DNA of 64,000 nucleotides from Erigeron canadensis. Its lineage: Eukaryota > Streptophyta > Magnoliopsida > Asterales > Asteraceae. Under the pieces are notes generated by a model. That model searched no databases. It was not told the DNA's origin and saw nothing but the letters and a program-made list of their open reading frames with translations. Location of the stretch: contig NC_057766.1 of the NCBI RefSeq assembly GCF_010389155.1, positions 24,189,516 to 24,253,515 on the forward strand, given 5' to 3'. Shown here in pieces: positions 61,045 through 64,000 of the stretch; the stretch's first letter is position 1, and every line of letters begins with the position of its first letter. The translations under genes were made by a program, and so were the position numbers.

Positions 61045-61940
61045 AACCATACACTAAACTTATTTTAAGAGTCATATATAAGCATAAACAATGTAACATG
61101 GTTATTCATATCTAATAATTAGCTAACTCAACCTTCATAACTTAAAAAACATGACACAAGACTTAATTTGATGAACAACCTCTCTGCGCCATATTCCATT
61201 ATGGTTACAATTTTGTTTGACAATTCGTATTTATCTTACATTAAAATAAAATTCACGTTTCTATTTCATTTCACACAGTGGTGGAACTTGAAAATTTTTT
61301 TGGAAGGGTCAAAAATCTAATCTGAACTGACGTGTATAAGAAAGCAGAAATCATGAGCAGCTACTAGAAAAATGTATAAGGCGACCAAGCAAAGGTAATG
61401 GGAACTAACTTGAATAATAAGCCCCCTTTCGGCTTGAATTTGTTTGAAACCTATATATGATAATATGAATTTTGTTTAACTTATTTCGATATATTTATTG
61501 GCATTGTTGTGTATTGTGTTACTAGTATTGTTTGGCAAGTTGATGAAATTGTAGTATAATAAAGAATAAACTTTAAACTTTTTATGTCGAAGCAAATAAA
61601 TTGTTAAAAACCAACAAAAAAAACCCAAAATCTACTCGAAATAACCCTAAATAAAAAAATAATAAAAAAAAAAAAACAAAAAAACCATGCTTATGCACTA
61701 AACTTAATTTAAGACTCATATATAAAGCATAAACAGGGTACCATGCTTATTCATATCTAATAATTTTGAATTGTGAGCCAACTCAAAACAAATCGTCATA
61801 ACATAAAAAACCACATACAATATGTAGTGTCACTAGTTCCTCTACTCGCCATATTCCTCCATTGTTACAGTTTTGTTTGACATTTCGTATTTATTTTACA
61901 TTTAAAATATTAAAAAGCACGTTTATATTCTATTTTACAA
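61045..61940. repeat. Diverged direct repeats about 640 bp apart
   Basis: Copies at about 61045-61280 and 61684-61940 share ACTAAACTTA, TCATATATAA, GCATAAACA, TTATTCATATCTAATAATT, CGCCATATTCC and TTTTGTTTGACA. They may be the two ends of an old insertion (LTR-like) or a tandem duplication. No TG..CA ends or target duplication were confirmed. Confidence 0.5.
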
Positions 61941-62808
61941 TAAAACTAAACTATGAGTTACAAAATAGATATGTTACATATAGCATGAAAGACCACCTAA
62001 AAACCGATTATAAAGACATTAAACACAACCATAAAAATAACATCACACAGAGAGCAAAAATTTTTGTAAAGAACTTTAAAGCACAAAAAATAAGTAGAAA
62101 AGCCCAAAAAGGAATTTGGTATCGGATGAGATTTGATAGCATCAAGCCCAACACAATTGGGAGTCCATTAGTTTGCACGAGTATTTTTTTTTTTAATCAT
62201 GTTCGGCACATGACTAGTTGACTACCTAACTAGAAATGAAAAAATCCACCAAGAACACCATGTTGGATGCATGACTAGTTGACTACCCATCTGAAAATGA
62301 TAAATATCGACGCCAATTGCCATGCTATAAGTTCTCTCCTCATATAGTGTCTTCTTCACCAATCGCCACATTCATCTTCTAATTTTGATTAATCTTCTTT
62401 TTACTTAGACATTTATGGTAAAGCTACCCGTTTAATCTTCTTTTTACTTAAAAAATTATAGTAAGCTTGTTAAGCATCATCACTTCCATTTGTTTATTTC
62501 TCCTCTCTCATTTCTATCTTTGTCAATCTTTCTTTCTATTCAAAATTTAGGTTCTTGTTCCTCTTTGATTTCAACTACCTAAATTTATTGAAGTACCTGG
62601 TAATGTGAATTTTATTGTTATTGATTTCTTAATCCCAATAACTATTCTCCGATTATTGTTTGCTTATTCTTCTTTGTGACTAATTTAGAAAGAGACTAGG
62701 TAACATCCTATTCCGGAATGAAATAGAGAACTGCGTCTAATGCTAAAAGAACAATAGTTTACTAAAAGAAGTCGTCAATCATAATAAATAAATGTTTGAA
62801 ACAACCTA

Positions 62809-63212
62809 GGTTTCAAAGTCTCCATGTTGGAGTCCTTACAAAAATAATAAAAGTTTAAAGTCGATAATAATGAAATAAGAGCATGATGTCTAATAGTCTC
62901 TAAGGCTTTGTGTCACTCTCACTCATCCCATATCATCCGTGATTAACTGCCGCATGAAAAAAGAAAAATACGCCTGAGCCAATTGCTCAATGCGCGGATG
63001 TTAATCACAATAATAATCGTACCGCATGGAAACAGAAAAATTGGTTCAATCGCATTTTTCTTTCACATGCAGCAGGTATCGAGGATGATATGAGACGAGT
63101 GAGAGTGATACAAAGCCTTGGCGACTATTAGACATTATGTTCTCATTTCATTATTATCAACTTTAGACTTTTAATATTTTTGTAAGGAATCCATGTTGGA
63201 GACTTTGGAACC
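62809..63212. mobile_element. Nested fold-back element
   Basis: Outer arms of about 132 bp (62809-62943 and 63081-63212) pair through TTTCAAAGTCTCCA, CCTTACAAAAATA, GATAATAATGAAAT, ATGTCTAATAGTC and AAGGCTTTGT with a few mismatches. Inside the loop a second pair, GTGATTAAC with GTTAATCAC (around 62940 and 63000-63008), adds an inner hairpin. Non-coding. It could be a MITE or a source of small RNAs; I match it to no known miRNA. Confidence 0.75.
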
Positions 63213-63987
63213 TGAGTTGCTTGGAGACTTATTTATTTATCATGATTCAAGACTTTTTTCTAATAAATGTTGTTTTTTTAGCATTGATATAGTTGCTTAT
63301 TTCATTCTAGAATGGGGTGTTACAGATTACCTCTCAAGAACTCATATAATTTTTAAATGGTTTTTTTTAATATAATTATTGTTTTGAGGGCAAATGATTT
63401 CTCATTTTTTTAAAAGAGTTTTCTTTTATTTTGGGTTGGGTATAAACCAAACTAGATGTAATAAATAAACAAACTGGTCATACTTTAGACAATGTATATA
63501 AATGCAAATGTAAGGAACGGGATAACAATGGCCGCGTGAGGATTTACACAGGGAAGAGATTATACCTTTAAGATTGTTGTTTAAACAAGTAATCACCCAA
63601 TATATGTAAAACATAATCAGTTCTTCTTTTCTCTTTCTTTTTTTTTTTTAAGTTTGGCAATATCACTAATACTTAATCAAAATTGTTAAATAAAAGATGA
63701 GTTTTGATTATTATCATAAAATTTTACTAATTTGATAATAAACTTTGGATTTATTGATTGTAATTTTCAGTTAGGGTTTGTTTCTCTCAATAACACCTAC
63801 ACAAAAAGAAAAAAAAATGGATGAAATGAGGGTCTTTGATTTTTCTCCCGCTTGTTCTGTAGTGGTGTTCATCAAACCGTCAATCCGTTAAAACCGGACC
63901 AAACCGAAGTATTTGGATTGGTTTGGTTGGATTGAGTTGCCAAACTGTGGTCCAACGATTTAAGTTTTGAAAAACCGGTTTTCTTTG
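63213..63987. other. Intergenic
   Basis: AT-rich sequence. From about 63880 the words AACCGGACCAAACCGA and TTGGTTTGGTTGG look like part of a dispersed repeat. No gene was recognised. Confidence 0.4.
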
Positions 63988-64000
63988 TAACACCCCGGGC
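63986..64000 (+). repeat. Possible LTR 5' end at the window edge
   Basis: TGTAACACCCCGGGC is typical of the first bases of many plant Ty3-type LTRs. The rest lies beyond the window, so this is only a hint. Confidence 0.3.

Noticed and set aside
62930..63090. Possible miR171- or miR172-like sequence in the nested hairpin
   Set aside because: Words such as GCAGCAGG and TGAGCC look suggestive, but no stretch matches a known mature sequence over its length.
1..64000. CRISPR arrays, operons, tRNA or rRNA genes
   Set aside because: The window is plant nuclear DNA. Repeats are transposon-derived, and I saw no canonical tRNA apart from the SINE heads.

Overview
The window is nuclear DNA of a flowering plant, most likely a eudicot. 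It is AT-rich, its genes are split by short GT-AG introns, and the proteins are recognisable plant orthologues: PDF1A, NF-YC, eIF3h, CCX and GABA transaminase. An asterid or composite is plausible from the style of the dispersed repeats, but the species cannot be fixed from sequence alone. I rebuilt exon structures by hand. For the housekeeping genes every exon joins in phase without a frame break, so the assembly is good across those loci.

Layout: 1-5.7 kb is gene-free repeat debris (an LTR-like tract, a MITE with a 26-bp palindrome, a second MITE, a probable SINE relic). A short non-autonomous Helitron candidate (5722-6045) lies just upstream of the signal peptidase subunit SPC3 gene (6196-8486, +). 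Then come a CCX-type cation/calcium exchanger (9713-14900, -, one 3.6-kb intron), NF-YC (17935-18687, -), a small G-patch protein (21314-22096, -), peptide deformylase 1A (23071-24315, +), an acidic small ORF, a decayed LEA gene, a decayed UGT85-type glycosyltransferase (26874-28064, -) and eIF3h (28888-33143, -, 12 exons).

The centrepiece is one 8.4-kb Mutator-like transposon (MULE) at 34020-42455, bounded by diverged terminal inverted repeats and a perfect 8-bp target duplication TTAAATAA. It has two convergent genes. The plus-strand gene joins a FAR1-type zinc finger, a MULE transposase and a C-terminal OTU-like cysteine protease domain. The minus-strand gene encodes a protein resembling the plant Ptta/En/Spm (Transposase_24) family. 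Both carry single-base frame breaks, so this copy is probably not autonomous. Its ends hold repeated GCAGCGA/TCGCTGC hairpins, a second internal copy of the right terminus, and an inverted terminus fragment inside intron 1, which also contains a five-copy tandem repeat.

To the right lie a plastid-type membrane protein of unknown function (42798-43424, +), an IDM2/IDM3-like alpha-crystallin-domain protein (45418-47498, -) whose intron holds a 131-bp MITE, and mitochondrial GABA transaminase (50975-55833, -, 19 exons). The remaining 8 kb has no recognisable gene but contains a second SINE copy, tandem duplications and a nested fold-back element. The last bases may be the start of an LTR. The genes are independent loci, as expected in a plant chromosome; there is no operon or shared pathway.
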